From: VFMC01 sp031400715
GTDB taxonomy: Bacteria > Actinomycetota > Acidimicrobiia > Acidimicrobiales > Ilumatobacteraceae
Assembly (NCBI GenBank): GCA_031400715.1
Contig: JANNQK010000091.1
Location: 1 to 21,531, forward strand
DNA: 21,531 nt
Direction: 5' to 3'
A program made the position numbers and the translations under genes. Positions 1 to 7,485 of the stretch are shown piece by piece (positions within the stretch are counted from its first letter, which is position 1; each line of letters starts with the position of its first letter). The notes beneath the pieces are model-generated. The model saw only the letters and a program-made list of their open reading frames with translations. It did not search any database and was not told the origin of the DNA.

Positions 1-810
1 GAAGAGAAAGCGAGACAGGAAAAGGACCGAACACTCGAGAGCTTGTTCAAGGGCCTCGTCCTCAACGTCGGGGCCGGGAATGCCGGTTCGATCTGCGTCA
101 GGGCATCCGCGGACTGCGTGTTCGGCCGCGAGATCCCCGGGCTCGAGTCGTCCTCGTCTCCGCCCGCAGTGGTCACCGTCCTCGCAGAGTTCAAAGACGA
201 TGTCCCGTTTCTCGGTGGTGCCGGCCCGACGTCGACCTCCCGCGTTTTCGTGATCGCCAGCGAGTGGGGGAGAGGCAGAGTCATCGGGTACGCCCAGGAC
301 GGCCTCATCCGCGATGAGCAGATGTTGCCCCCGACCCCGAAGGCCGACAACCTGACGTTCGTCGACAATGCGATTCGCTGGACCGCCGATCCGGTCGGGT
401 GCGACCCCGGAGTCGTCAGTGTTGCGATCTATGAGGAGTTCGAGACACTGGAGAACACGCAGGAGATCGCGGGCCTTCTGGTGAATCGAGGCTGGCGGTA
501 TGACCGACTCGATCTCGGCCAGCCGTTGGCACCACAACTGAGTTGCGTCGACACGCTCGTCTGGGGCAATCCTTGGGAGAACGCTACCGACGAGCAACTT
601 CGCGACGTGATGGAGTACGTCCGTGGCGGTGGCGGCTTGGTCCTCGGCGGGCTGGGTTGGTCGTGGGAGTTGTACTCCGTCAACCCGCGTATGGAGGACT
701 ATCCGGCAAACCGTCTCGCGGCGACACTCGGGTTCGCCTTTTCGTCGGACGCCTTCAGTCTGGGCGCCAGCGTTCGCGTGCTCCCGGCAAGTGGTTCTTC
801 GCCGACGTAG
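1..810 (+). CDS. 3' part of a protein with the GATase-like region of M60-peptidase/TCAF-type proteins
   Basis: The reading frame is open from base 1, so the gene starts upstream; at least 269 residues are visible. The N-terminal half contains a stretch around GRVIGYAQDG and a later NAIRW. The second half reads as a class I amidotransferase-like fold, with VVSVAIYEE, DTLVWGNPW, then VRGGGGLVLGGLGWSWE and YPANRLAATLGFAF. This combination is typical of the region that precedes the zinc-binding M60 (enhancin-like) domain in bacterial M60 proteins and in TCAF proteins; that is family knowledge recalled, not searched. Here the frame stops about 30 residues later and no HExxH motif follows in any frame. 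The protein is therefore either a domain-only relative or a truncated remnant. No function can be assigned beyond the fold. Confidence 0.6.
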   Translation, partial: EEKARQEKDRTLESLFKGLVLNVGAGNAGSICVRASADCVFGREIPGLESSSSPPAVVTVLAEFKDDVPFLGGAGPTSTSRVFVIASEWGRGRVIGYAQDGLIRDEQMLPPTPKADNLTFVDNAIRWTADPVGCDPGVVSVAIYEEFETLENTQEIAGLLVNRGWRYDRLDLGQPLAPQLSCVDTLVWGNPWENATDEQLRDVMEYVRGGGGLVLGGLGWSWELYSVNPRMEDYPANRLAATLGFAFSSDAFSLGASVRVLPASGSSPT

Positions 811-863
811 GCGCTCTCAGAAGCTCGACGGTCTCCATCCGAGAGGATCTCACGACGCGCTCG

Positions 864-869
864 TAGCAT
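864..869 (+). promoter_or_regulatory. -10 box TAGCAT of a leaderless promoter
   Basis: TAGCAT ends 7 nt before the GTG start of the MFS gene at 877, the distance expected if transcription begins at the start codon. The same arrangement recurs in front of several genes in this window. No convincing -35 is seen. Confidence 0.5.
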
Positions 870-876
870 CACCGGC

Positions 877-2076
877 GTGTCGGATGCCGCCCACCACCGC
901 AACGAGGCGGCACGTGGCGCTCCGCGAGTGATCGTTGCCCTCTCGGTCGCGATGGTCGGCAATGGGCTGGTCCTCACGGTGCTCGGTGTGCGGTCCAGCC
1001 GCGCGGGCTTCTCGGCCGCGGTGACCGGAGCCATCCTCGCCGGGTACTACGTCGGCTTTCTGGGTGGAGCCCGCGCCACCGGTGCGATGGCCCGCCGATT
1101 CGGCTTGCATCGAACGTTCGCAGGAGTGATCGCACTGATGGCCGCGGCCTGCGCCGCACCGGCGATCGCCGAGAACTCTGCGCTCTGGATTGCCGCGAGA
1201 GTGGTTCAAGGTTTCGGCGTTTCCGCGTCGTATGTGGTGGTCGAGACCTGGCTGAACGCGGCGACCACCAACGACCGCCGGGGTCGGCTGCTCGGCACCT
1301 ACACCGTGTCGGTGATGGCGGCGTTTGCGCTCGGAGCACTGCTGATCAAGTTCACCGGAGCAGATGGCAGATGGCCCTTTGTTCTGTCGGGCTTGTTGAC
1401 GCTGACCGCTGCGCTGGCGCTGATCGGGATCCACCCGATCGCTGCAACGGCCCGCTCTGCCGCCAGTCACATGTCGCTGCAGCGGTTGTTCGCCATGGCG
1501 CCGATCGGTGTGGTCGTGGCGGTGATGTCGGGCGTGCTCAACGGAGCCTTCTCCAGCATCTCGGTCTACGCCGACAAGGCCGGGTTCTCCGATTCGCGCA
1601 CCGGCTGGTTCAGCGCCTTGTCAGCGCTCGGCCCGATTCTGATCGTGTTTCCGGTGGGAGCGCTGTCGGATCGCTTCCATCGAACCCGTGTGCTCACGGT
1701 GGCCGCCGCTATGGCCAGCGGACTCTTCCTGCTGGCGTCGATGCTGCCCGTCGGCAGCTTGGGCACAGGTCTGACGCTGATGGTCGCTGGCGGACTCACC
1801 ATCGCGCTCTACACGATGGCCTCAGCCGAAACGAACGATCACCTGACCTCGTCGCAGATTGCCGCGGCGAGTGAGTGGGTGGTGCTGATGTACGGCATCG
1901 GGGCGATCATCGGGCCGTTCGCCATCACCGGCGGCATTGCTGCTGGTGGCGCAGCGGCCTACTTCTGGGTGATGGCGATCGCCCACGGCGTCACCGTCGT
2001 GCTCGTCGCGACCTTGTGGCGGGTCCGACGGCGAAGCACCCGTGAGGAGCGACCCGAGGTCAGCGTGCTGTCCTGA
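877..2076 (+). CDS. MFS transporter, YcaD-like
   Basis: The protein has 399 residues and about twelve hydrophobic segments, the normal size for a major facilitator. The N-terminal half matches the YcaD-like group: VGNGLVLTVLG in helix 1, a GYYVGFLGGARATG loop region, and YVVVETWLNAATTNDRRGRLLGTY in the helix 4-5 region. It would sit in the inner membrane and export or import a small solute; the substrate cannot be read from sequence. GTG at 877 is chosen because a TAGCAT box lies 7 nt upstream and no in-frame alternative fits better. It converges with the VOC gene at 2185 and is probably monocistronic. The C-terminus is a short basic tail. Confidence 0.85.
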   Translation: MSDAAHHRNEAARGAPRVIVALSVAMVGNGLVLTVLGVRSSRAGFSAAVTGAILAGYYVGFLGGARATGAMARRFGLHRTFAGVIALMAAACAAPAIAENSALWIAARVVQGFGVSASYVVVETWLNAATTNDRRGRLLGTYTVSVMAAFALGALLIKFTGADGRWPFVLSGLLTLTAALALIGIHPIAATARSAASHMSLQRLFAMAPIGVVVAVMSGVLNGAFSSISVYADKAGFSDSRTGWFSALSALGPILIVFPVGALSDRFHRTRVLTVAAAMASGLFLLASMLPVGSLGTGLTLMVAGGLTIALYTMASAETNDHLTSSQIAAASEWVVLMYGIGAIIGPFAITGGIAAGGAAAYFWVMAIAHGVTVVLVATLWRVRRRSTREERPEVSVLS

Positions 2077-2184
2077 CGTCTGGCCGCGACCATCGACCGC
2101 GCTGTGGCGGACACGTTGATCACCGCAATCCCCCTCCGGCGATGGCCCGCATCCGGTGAAGCGGACGTGGGTCAGCGTCGGGCG

Positions 2185-2907
2185 CTACGCGTCGAACAGG
2201 CAGAACGGATTGCCGTCGACGTCGCGGAGCGGTGTCGCCCCTGGGCAGGCCAGGTCGATGTCGTTGCGCGTTGCTCCGAGCGCGAGGAGGTGTTCGAGCG
2301 CCATCGACGGGCTCGTCACCGGGATCGGGGCGATGTGGAAGTGGAACCGCTCGACCCCGAGCTTGGGCATGAGCGGAGGTCCGCTCCAGGTGATCTTCGG
2401 TCCGGTTCCGTCGGGTACCTGGATCGCGGTTTCCTCGTCCTGATCCCAGACCAGAGGCCATTGGAGCGCGGCGCTCCAGAAACGGCCGAGCGCGTGGGTG
2501 CCGTCGCAGTTCACCGCGCCGAGCCGTGGGCAGCCGGCCAGGAAGCGGCTGTTCGAATCGATGACGCAGAACTCGTTGCCTTCGGGATCGGCGAGGACGA
2601 CGTGGGTCTCGCCCGGATCCTGCCCGATGTCGATGTGCATCGCACCCAGGTCGAGGAGCTCAGCCACCGTGGTGGTCTGATCGTCGGGCGTCGCGGTGGT
2701 GAGATCGAAGTGGATCCGGTTCTGGCCGACCTTCGCCTCGGTCGTCGGTCGGATGAGCAGGCGGAAGCTGGTGGCGTCGGTCGGCACGACTTCGACAGCG
2801 CCTCGATCGGCATCGTGGGTGTTCCAGCGCAGTGCACGCGCCCAGAACCGGGCCAGGTCGTCGGGTGCTCCCGCACTCAACGCGAGCGCAACGAGCCGTG
2901 ACGTCAT
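2185..2907 (-). CDS. Tandem glyoxalase-like (VOC superfamily) protein
   Basis: The 240-residue protein is two similar halves. Each has an LARFWARALRW-type first helix (residues about 19-29, and LGRFWSAALQW in the second half) and ends in a DPEGNEFCVID / DVDGNPFCLFDA strand, the signature of the glyoxalase-like VOC fold. Histidine and glutamate residues that bind metal in catalytic VOC enzymes are only partly evident (RIHFDL, RFHFHI), so it may bind a ligand or antibiotic rather than catalyse isomerisation. The ATG at 2907 is the only in-frame start between the upstream stop at 2953-2955 and the domain. It overlaps the stop of a tiny ORF (ATGA). The gene lies 109 nt downstream of the NRPS gene on the same strand and could be a self-protection or tailoring member of that unit; this is inference. 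Confidence 0.85.
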   Translation of the reverse strand: MTSRLVALALSAGAPDDLARFWARALRWNTHDADRGAVEVVPTDATSFRLLIRPTTEAKVGQNRIHFDLTTATPDDQTTTVAELLDLGAMHIDIGQDPGETHVVLADPEGNEFCVIDSNSRFLAGCPRLGAVNCDGTHALGRFWSAALQWPLVWDQDEETAIQVPDGTGPKITWSGPPLMPKLGVERFHFHIAPIPVTSPSMALEHLLALGATRNDIDLACPGATPLRDVDGNPFCLFDA

Positions 2908-2939
2908 CGGACACCCTGGTCGGACGCGAGCGTGGTCAT
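2904..2939 (-). CDS. Tiny coupled ORF 2 upstream of the VOC gene (11 codons)
   Basis: ATG at 2939 opens an 11-residue frame (MTTLASDQGVR) whose TGA overlaps the VOC start as ATGA. Its own ATG overlaps the stop of a still shorter ORF. There is no conservation evidence; the call rests on the nested overlaps only. Confidence 0.3.
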   Translation of the reverse strand: MTTLASDQGVR

Positions 2940-2956
2940 GAGCACCATGCTGTCAT
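2936..2956 (-). CDS. Tiny coupled ORF 1 upstream of the VOC gene (6 codons)
   Basis: ATG at 2956 opens MTAWCS, with its TGA overlapping the next ATG as ATGA. It is preceded at 7 nt by AGGAGG, among the strongest Shine-Dalgarno matches seen in the window. It may serve to load ribosomes that then reinitiate twice to reach the VOC start. Confidence 0.3.
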   Translation of the reverse strand: MTAWCS

Positions 2957-2963
2957 CAGGTGA

Positions 2964-2969
2964 CCTCCT
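2964..2969 (-). promoter_or_regulatory. Strong Shine-Dalgarno AGGAGG
   Basis: A perfect AGGAGG lies 7 nt before the ATG at 2956, not directly before the VOC start at 2907. The VOC start itself has no recognisable ribosome binding site, so this SD probably feeds it through two ATGA-coupled mini-ORFs. Confidence 0.5.
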
Positions 2970-3016
2970 GCCCTGTTCGGGAATGGCTGCGACGCAAGGG
3001 ATGACGGGGGTGTGGC

Positions 3017-5773
3017 TCACGGAATCAACGGGCGGAGGTAGTCGAGCCAGCGGCTGACGGTCGGTTCGTCGAACAACGCGCCGTGTAACCTCTCGTCGAG
3101 GGTGAACGTCTCGAGGTTCGGACCGAGCAATGATCGCCAGCTGTCACTGCGCTCGCCCTCCTCCAGGAAGACCGCTGCGACGCGGCCGTCGTAGGGCCTG
3201 GCCACGTACGACTTGGCCAGGCGCAACGACGTGTACCAGTACGCCGGCCACCGATCGCGAGGCACGAGCCGCGTCGAGATCGAGCTGGGGTGCCTGCCGT
3301 GGAGGTGGACCGCTTGATAGTTGAGCCACTGCCAGATCGGGACGCGACCACCGAGGTTCATCAGGTTCACGAACACGCGCTTGGCGACGTCGCGCGTCTG
3401 GCGCCGTGTGGTGCCGCTGCTGCGCAGGCCCGACAAGTAGCTCGTGGTACGAGTGAGCAGCGGGGGGCGGACGTCGCTCGCGAGCGGACCTGCGACGGTG
3501 AGGTACGGCTCGGTCGCATCGAGGAGGAACAACAGCTCGACCTCGTCGCCTCGTGAACGCAGCATCTGGGCGAGCTCGTACGCCACGAGGCCGCCAAAGG
3601 AGAACCCGCCGAGTCGGTACGGACCATGCGGTTGGATCGCCATGATCGCGTCGAGTTGCTTGCGAGCGAGCTCATCGACCGACTTCGCCTGGATGAACCC
3701 CTTGCCCTGCGCCCACTGCGACACCGCGTACAACGGGCAGTCGGCTCGCCACATGCCCCTCCGAGCGAGTTTGAGATCGACGCCGCAGAAGAAGAACGGG
3801 GTGCCCGTACCCGGGGCGAGAAGGAAGATGTAGTCGCTCGCCACTTCCTCGGACGGCTCGCCCGACGACTCGCCCGACGACGCGCCCGCCGACGCGCCCG
3901 ACGACTCGTCCGACCGTTGCCCTGCGTCGTCGATCCGAGCGGCGAGCCCTCGGAGCGTCGGCGCTTCGAACACCACACGGATCGGCAGGGAGACCCCGAA
4001 CGTCTCTTCCACGTCGAGCATCATCGTGACCGCGGCGAGCGAGTCACCACCGATGGTGAAGAAGTGGTCGTCGGGCCCGACGGCCTGGGTGCCGAGCGTT
4101 CGCTGCCAGATGTCGATCAGCTTGCGCTCGGTGGCGTCGAGCCGTGCGCTCGGTGCGCCTTCTCCGGTTGCGCCATCAGCGATCGCTCCCATTCCCGCCC
4201 GGTCGTGGTCGAGGGCGCGGATCGCGACTCGGTCGATCTTGCCGCTCGGCGAGCGCGGCAATGCGTCGCAGAAGACGAATCGCGACGGGATCATCGGGCC
4301 CGGCAGCGTGTCGGCCAGCTCGTCGTGCAGGTCGCGAGGCGTGAGCCGTACGCCGGGGTCGACCACCACGGCCGCGACGATCGACCGGCCGCCGGTCGAG
4401 CTCTCGAACCACGTGGCTGCCGCTGCGCGAACACCGGGCACGGACACGATCGCCGACTCGACCTCCATCGGTTCGATACGCACCCCGCGCACCTTGATCT
4501 GATCGTCGTTGCGCCCGAAGTAGTGCAGGACACCGGCGGCATCGCGCACCACTGCGTCGCCCGTTCGATACCAGCGGAGCCCGTTTCGAGACACGAAGCG
4601 GTCGTCGGTGAGTGCCCGGTTGCTGCGATAGCCACGGGCGAGCGCAACCCCGCCGAGCCAGAGCTCACCTTGCGCACCATTGGGCACCTCGCTCCCATCG
4701 TGGTCGACGACGATCGTCCGCACGTTGTCGACGGCGACGCCGATCGGAGCAGAGACCGTCGACGCGAGCATCGAGCCGGCAGGAACAGCGGGGGCGGCCG
4801 TTTGGCCCGTCAACCGATGAGCCGTCGCCCAGACCGTCGCCTCGGTGGGGCCGTAGAGGTTCCACGCCTCGTCGGCGATGCCCACGAGACGTGCGGCGAC
4901 CGACGGGGCGATTGCCTCGCCCGTCGAGATGGCGACACGCAGCCGGGGAAAGTCCGGCACTGCTGCCAGCACCGTCGACCACACGGTGGGGCCGGTCTGC
5001 GCCACCGTGACACCGTGGTCGCGGATGTCTGCTGCGAACGTGACGGGATCACGCAGCAATGCTCGATCGCGCAGCAGCAGACTGCCGCCGGTGATGAGTG
5101 GCACGAACAGCTCGGCGACGGAGATGTCGAACCCGATCGTCGAGACCGCCAGGTATCGATCCGATGATTCGAACTCCAACAGGTCTCGCGCTGCCTCGAG
5201 CAGGTTCACCACCGATCGGTGCTCGACTTCGACGCCTTTCGGCGCACCTGTGCTGCCGGAGGTGAACAGCACATACGCCAGGTGATCGCCACTCGGCACT
5301 CGGTCGGCATCTGCATCTGCATCGGCATCTGCATCGGAGTACGTGCCGTCGGCGTTGTGGGGAAGGTCGTCGATGTCGAGGCACTCGGTGTCGAGCCGGC
5401 ATCCGTCGCCAGCACTGCGGTGCGCGTCGTGCAGCACGCTCAGCAGCGCACCCGTACCGACGACAAGCTCGCTGCCTGCCGCACGGATCATGTGTGCCTG
5501 CCGTGCCGGCGGATCGTCGAGATCGAGTGGCACATAGCACGCACCGACCTTCCACACGGCGAGCAACGTTGCCACGAGATCGGCGTCACGACGCACGAGC
5601 ACCGCCACCGGCGCTTCCGGCGACAGGCCATGGCCGGTCAGCGCGCGGGCGATTCGATCGGTGCGGCGCATCAGCTCGCGGTAGGTGACCGGCCTGCGAT
5701 CGACGATCGCCACCGAGTCGGGTCGTCGCCGTGCCTGCGCCGCCACGAGGGAGTAGGTGTTCGAGTTCGTCAA
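3017..5773 (-). CDS. Stand-alone NRPS module: adenylation-thiolation-thioesterase (A-T-TE)
   Basis: The 918-residue protein has one of each domain and no condensation domain. Adenylation core: LFTSGSTGAPKGVEV (about 169-183), NLYGPTEATVW (305-315), YRTGD (402-406), RNDDQIKVRGVRIEP (421-435) and the A10 lysine in SGKIDR (Lys512). Carrier: IGGDSL with phosphopantetheine Ser578. Thioesterase: GFSFGG with Ser725, Asp752 (LLDAT) and His897 (RLHGALF). Hand alignment to GrsA gives pocket residues D216-I217-A220-Q259-I282-T284-L306-V314-W315; the Asp suggests an alpha-amino acid, but the substrate is not assigned. The protein would activate one acid, hold it as a thioester and release or dimerise it. 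The TTG start at 5773 overlaps the P450 stop (TTGA), so the P450 may act on the carrier-bound substrate. There is an Asp-Ala repeat at 147-157 and a Ser/Gly linker at about 621-642. Confidence 0.92.
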   Translation of the reverse strand: MTNSNTYSLVAAQARRRPDSVAIVDRRPVTYRELMRRTDRIARALTGHGLSPEAPVAVLVRRDADLVATLLAVWKVGACYVPLDLDDPPARQAHMIRAAGSELVVGTGALLSVLHDAHRSAGDGCRLDTECLDIDDLPHNADGTYSDADADADADADRVPSGDHLAYVLFTSGSTGAPKGVEVEHRSVVNLLEAARDLLEFESSDRYLAVSTIGFDISVAELFVPLITGGSLLLRDRALLRDPVTFAADIRDHGVTVAQTGPTVWSTVLAAVPDFPRLRVAISTGEAIAPSVAARLVGIADEAWNLYGPTEATVWATAHRLTGQTAAPAVPAGSMLASTVSAPIGVAVDNVRTIVVDHDGSEVPNGAQGELWLGGVALARGYRSNRALTDDRFVSRNGLRWYRTGDAVVRDAAGVLHYFGRNDDQIKVRGVRIEPMEVESAIVSVPGVRAAAATWFESSTGGRSIVAAVVVDPGVRLTPRDLHDELADTLPGPMIPSRFVFCDALPRSPSGKIDRVAIRALDHDRAGMGAIADGATGEGAPSARLDATERKLIDIWQRTLGTQAVGPDDHFFTIGGDSLAAVTMMLDVEETFGVSLPIRVVFEAPTLRGLAARIDDAGQRSDESSGASAGASSGESSGEPSEEVASDYIFLLAPGTGTPFFFCGVDLKLARRGMWRADCPLYAVSQWAQGKGFIQAKSVDELARKQLDAIMAIQPHGPYRLGGFSFGGLVAYELAQMLRSRGDEVELLFLLDATEPYLTVAGPLASDVRPPLLTRTTSYLSGLRSSGTTRRQTRDVAKRVFVNLMNLGGRVPIWQWLNYQAVHLHGRHPSSISTRLVPRDRWPAYWYTSLRLAKSYVARPYDGRVAAVFLEEGERSDSWRSLLGPNLETFTLDERLHGALFDEPTVSRWLDYLRPLIP
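3851..3912 (-). repeat. Ser/Gly-rich linker repeat in the NRPS gene
   Basis: Imperfect short repeats of CGACTCGCC / GACGCGCCC type on the plus strand encode a Ser-Gly-Glu-Ala linker between the carrier and thioesterase domains of the NRPS. They are in frame, so changes in copy number would alter linker length without breaking the protein. Confidence 0.7.
5304..5339 (-). repeat. Hexanucleotide tandem repeat encoding (Asp-Ala)n
   Basis: Six consecutive 6-bp units of the form TCKGCA on the plus strand (the last degenerate) encode an alternating Asp-Ala run inside the adenylation domain, just before the ATP-binding loop. Length change by slippage would stay in frame. Confidence 0.85.
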
Positions 5774-7110
5774 CGTTGCTCCAGCCCGACCGACAACAGC
5801 CGTGAGGGTTCCCAGTGGTACGGCCCGCGTCGCGGCGGCCCATCGGCGAGAAGCGTCGGCCGGAACGCACTCAGCGATCGGACGAACGTCGTACCGATGT
5901 GCATCGTCAGTGCGCCGAACGGGCACTGGTGATGATCGAGGCCGAACGGTGCGAAGTGGTCGTTCGCGGGGCTGGTCGCGACGAAGCGCTCGGGTGTGAA
6001 CGAGAACGGCTCGGTGAACACATCCGGATCGTGATGGCTCTCCCACATGCACAGGCGGATCGGCGTCCCCGCGGGGAGGCGGAACCCCTCGAACACCACG
6101 TCTTCTGTGAGGCGTCGCTCGAGCCGTTCGCTCTGGTCGGCGCGGAGCACCTCGAGCACGAGCGCCTCCTCGAGCGCGCGGTCACCTGGGTGTGGCTCGT
6201 TGCGTGCGATCGCATCGCACAGCGCGGGATCGGATGCCGTGTACCGCGACAGCCAACGGAGGAAGTTCTGGATGTCGGAACGACCCATCTCGACCATGTA
6301 GATGAGGTTGCCGAGCATCGTGTCGTCGAGATCACCGTTGTCGGCGATCGTGGCCAACAGACATGTCGGGGACATCTCGGATCGGCCGTCGTGCAGTGCC
6401 ACCAGCTCGGCGCGCAGGTCGCTGGACAGCCGATCGAACGCGTCGTGCTGTCGTTGTTGCGGGTGCCACACGAGTCCGTACGGTCCGAGGTCGCGGAAGC
6501 CATCGACGAGCGAGGCATGCAGCGCGCTGCCGGCGGGCGCTCCGAAGAAGGTGCGCACCAGCATCCCGGTCGCGACCGTCGACATGGTCGCCGTCCACGT
6601 CTCTGGGCGGTGCCGATCGTCCGCCCCCGCCGCCGCGTGGCGGCGGAGCTCGTTGGTGGCGAGCGCCTCGAACTCGTCGAGTGAGACGTCGCCGTCGGCC
6701 GTGCGGACCGCTCGAACCAGCCAACGTCGATAGTCGAGGTGCACCTCACCATGCATTGCACGGAGAAATCCGCCCGGGAACAGACCCGAAAGGTCGAGGG
6801 TTCCCACCTCGAGCGAACCGGCGTGGTCCTTGAGGAAGCGGCGGCATCGGGCGAGGCCGACGACGCACACCGTCGGTTCGTCGCGGATCAACCCCTTGAA
6901 CACCGGTCCCAACCGGTCTGCGCGCTGCACCAGCACCGACCGGTCGGTCTTCTCGAGCACGTCGAGCGGTTCGAGATCGCCGGGCGGGAGCCCATCGTCG
7001 GCCCCGTCGGCCACGTCGCCCACCCCGCGATGGCCCTCGCTGCGCCGCCGTTCGACGATCGTGCCCGCACGGCGCCGCAACGAAGCGATCCTGTTGCTGC
7101 GGGAGCTCAT
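5770..7110 (-). CDS. Cytochrome P450 with atypical I-helix and heme loop
   Basis: The 446-residue, soluble P450 has the K-helix ExxR as EVLR (320-323), the PERF element at 373-376, and the heme-ligand loop around Cys396. The loop reads FGLDHHQCPFG, where the usual pattern is FGxGxHxCxG. The Cys and the His two residues before it are kept, but the second Gly is Asp and the Gly after Cys is Phe. The I-helix reads MVEMGRSDIQ, lacking the usual acid-Thr oxygen-activation pair. It would oxidise a small molecule, plausibly the amino acid held on the carrier domain of the next gene, as NovI-like P450s do. ATG at 7110 is chosen over upstream in-frame starts because TACCAT lies exactly 6 nt before it. 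The last codon overlaps the NRPS start. No ferredoxin or reductase gene is nearby. Confidence 0.88.
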   Translation of the reverse strand: MSSRSNRIASLRRRAGTIVERRRSEGHRGVGDVADGADDGLPPGDLEPLDVLEKTDRSVLVQRADRLGPVFKGLIRDEPTVCVVGLARCRRFLKDHAGSLEVGTLDLSGLFPGGFLRAMHGEVHLDYRRWLVRAVRTADGDVSLDEFEALATNELRRHAAAGADDRHRPETWTATMSTVATGMLVRTFFGAPAGSALHASLVDGFRDLGPYGLVWHPQQRQHDAFDRLSSDLRAELVALHDGRSEMSPTCLLATIADNGDLDDTMLGNLIYMVEMGRSDIQNFLRWLSRYTASDPALCDAIARNEPHPGDRALEEALVLEVLRADQSERLERRLTEDVVFEGFRLPAGTPIRLCMWESHHDPDVFTEPFSFTPERFVATSPANDHFAPFGLDHHQCPFGALTMHIGTTFVRSLSAFRPTLLADGPPRRGPYHWEPSRLLSVGLEQR

Positions 7111-7116
7111 CAGACG

Positions 7117-7122
7117 ATGGTA
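7117..7122 (-). promoter_or_regulatory. -10 box TACCAT for the P450-NRPS transcript
   Basis: On the minus strand TACCAT is followed by 6 nt and then the P450 ATG at 7110, so the transcript is predicted to be leaderless. No -35 match is evident. Confidence 0.5.
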
Positions 7123-7226
7123 GGGCCGCCGTCGCTGGGCGCCGTATAGGCCATCCAGCCCATCCGACGAGCGCGACCGTTTCGATTGGATACCGGCCTC
7201 GCCTCGGGGTCGTTGCCGAGCCGTGA

Positions 7227-7430
7227 ACGGCACCCGCACATGTTGCGGGTCTGGCTCACGGACGACGAGGGCTGTTCACGTTCGATCGGGGTGTCGGCGG
7301 CTGGGAGATCACCGACGTGTCGTTCCTCGGCGAGCCGGTCACCGCGGCGGTCGTCGGCCACGACGGCAGCGAGTACGCCGCGCTCGGCACCGGCCACTTC
7401 GGCTCCCACATCTGGCGCCAGCCCCTCGGT
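7227..7430 (+). pseudogene. N-terminal fragment of a BNR/sialidase-like beta-propeller protein
   Basis: This 375-bp space between the P450 and PepSY genes is not empty. Reading codons from 7251 gives GRRGLFTFDR, GGWEITDVSFLGEPV and then YAALGTGHFGSHIWR. These match, in order and spacing, the start of BNR-repeat glycosidase-like proteins (consensus recalled as GTRKGLF, W..., F.G.PV and YAAL..GHFG..L.RS). Homology ends after IWR; the frame then becomes Arg/His-rich and merges into the downstream genes in other frames. There is no good start codon in frame. An ATG at 7240 in another frame would read MLRVWLT up to the GRRGLF point, suggesting a small frameshift. It is best read as a decayed 5' gene end with about 300 residues missing. 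Confidence 0.55.
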
Positions 7431-7472
7431 CGCCGATCCTGCCGCGTCAGGCGGCTGTCAGGTGGTGTTCGT

Positions 7473-7478
7473 CATAGT
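7473..7478 (+). promoter_or_regulatory. -10-like box CATAGT before the PepSY gene
   Basis: CATAGT ends 7 nt before the ATG at 7486 and no Shine-Dalgarno sequence is present, consistent with a leaderless transcript carrying the PepSY and lipoprotein genes. Confidence 0.4.
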
Positions 7479-7485
7479 GGCACCT

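Noticed and set aside
2077..2184. Terminator between the MFS and VOC genes
   Set aside because: Only a 4-bp GC stem could be found; not enough to call.
2104..2901. Plus-strand frame opposite the VOC gene
   Set aside because: The minus strand encodes two clean VOC halves; the plus frame has no family features.
3626..5167. Long plus-strand frame (513 codons) opposite the NRPS gene
   Set aside because: It is Arg/Asp/His-rich low-complexity translation with no domain, exactly antisense to a gene with all A, T and TE motifs; a high-GC shadow frame.
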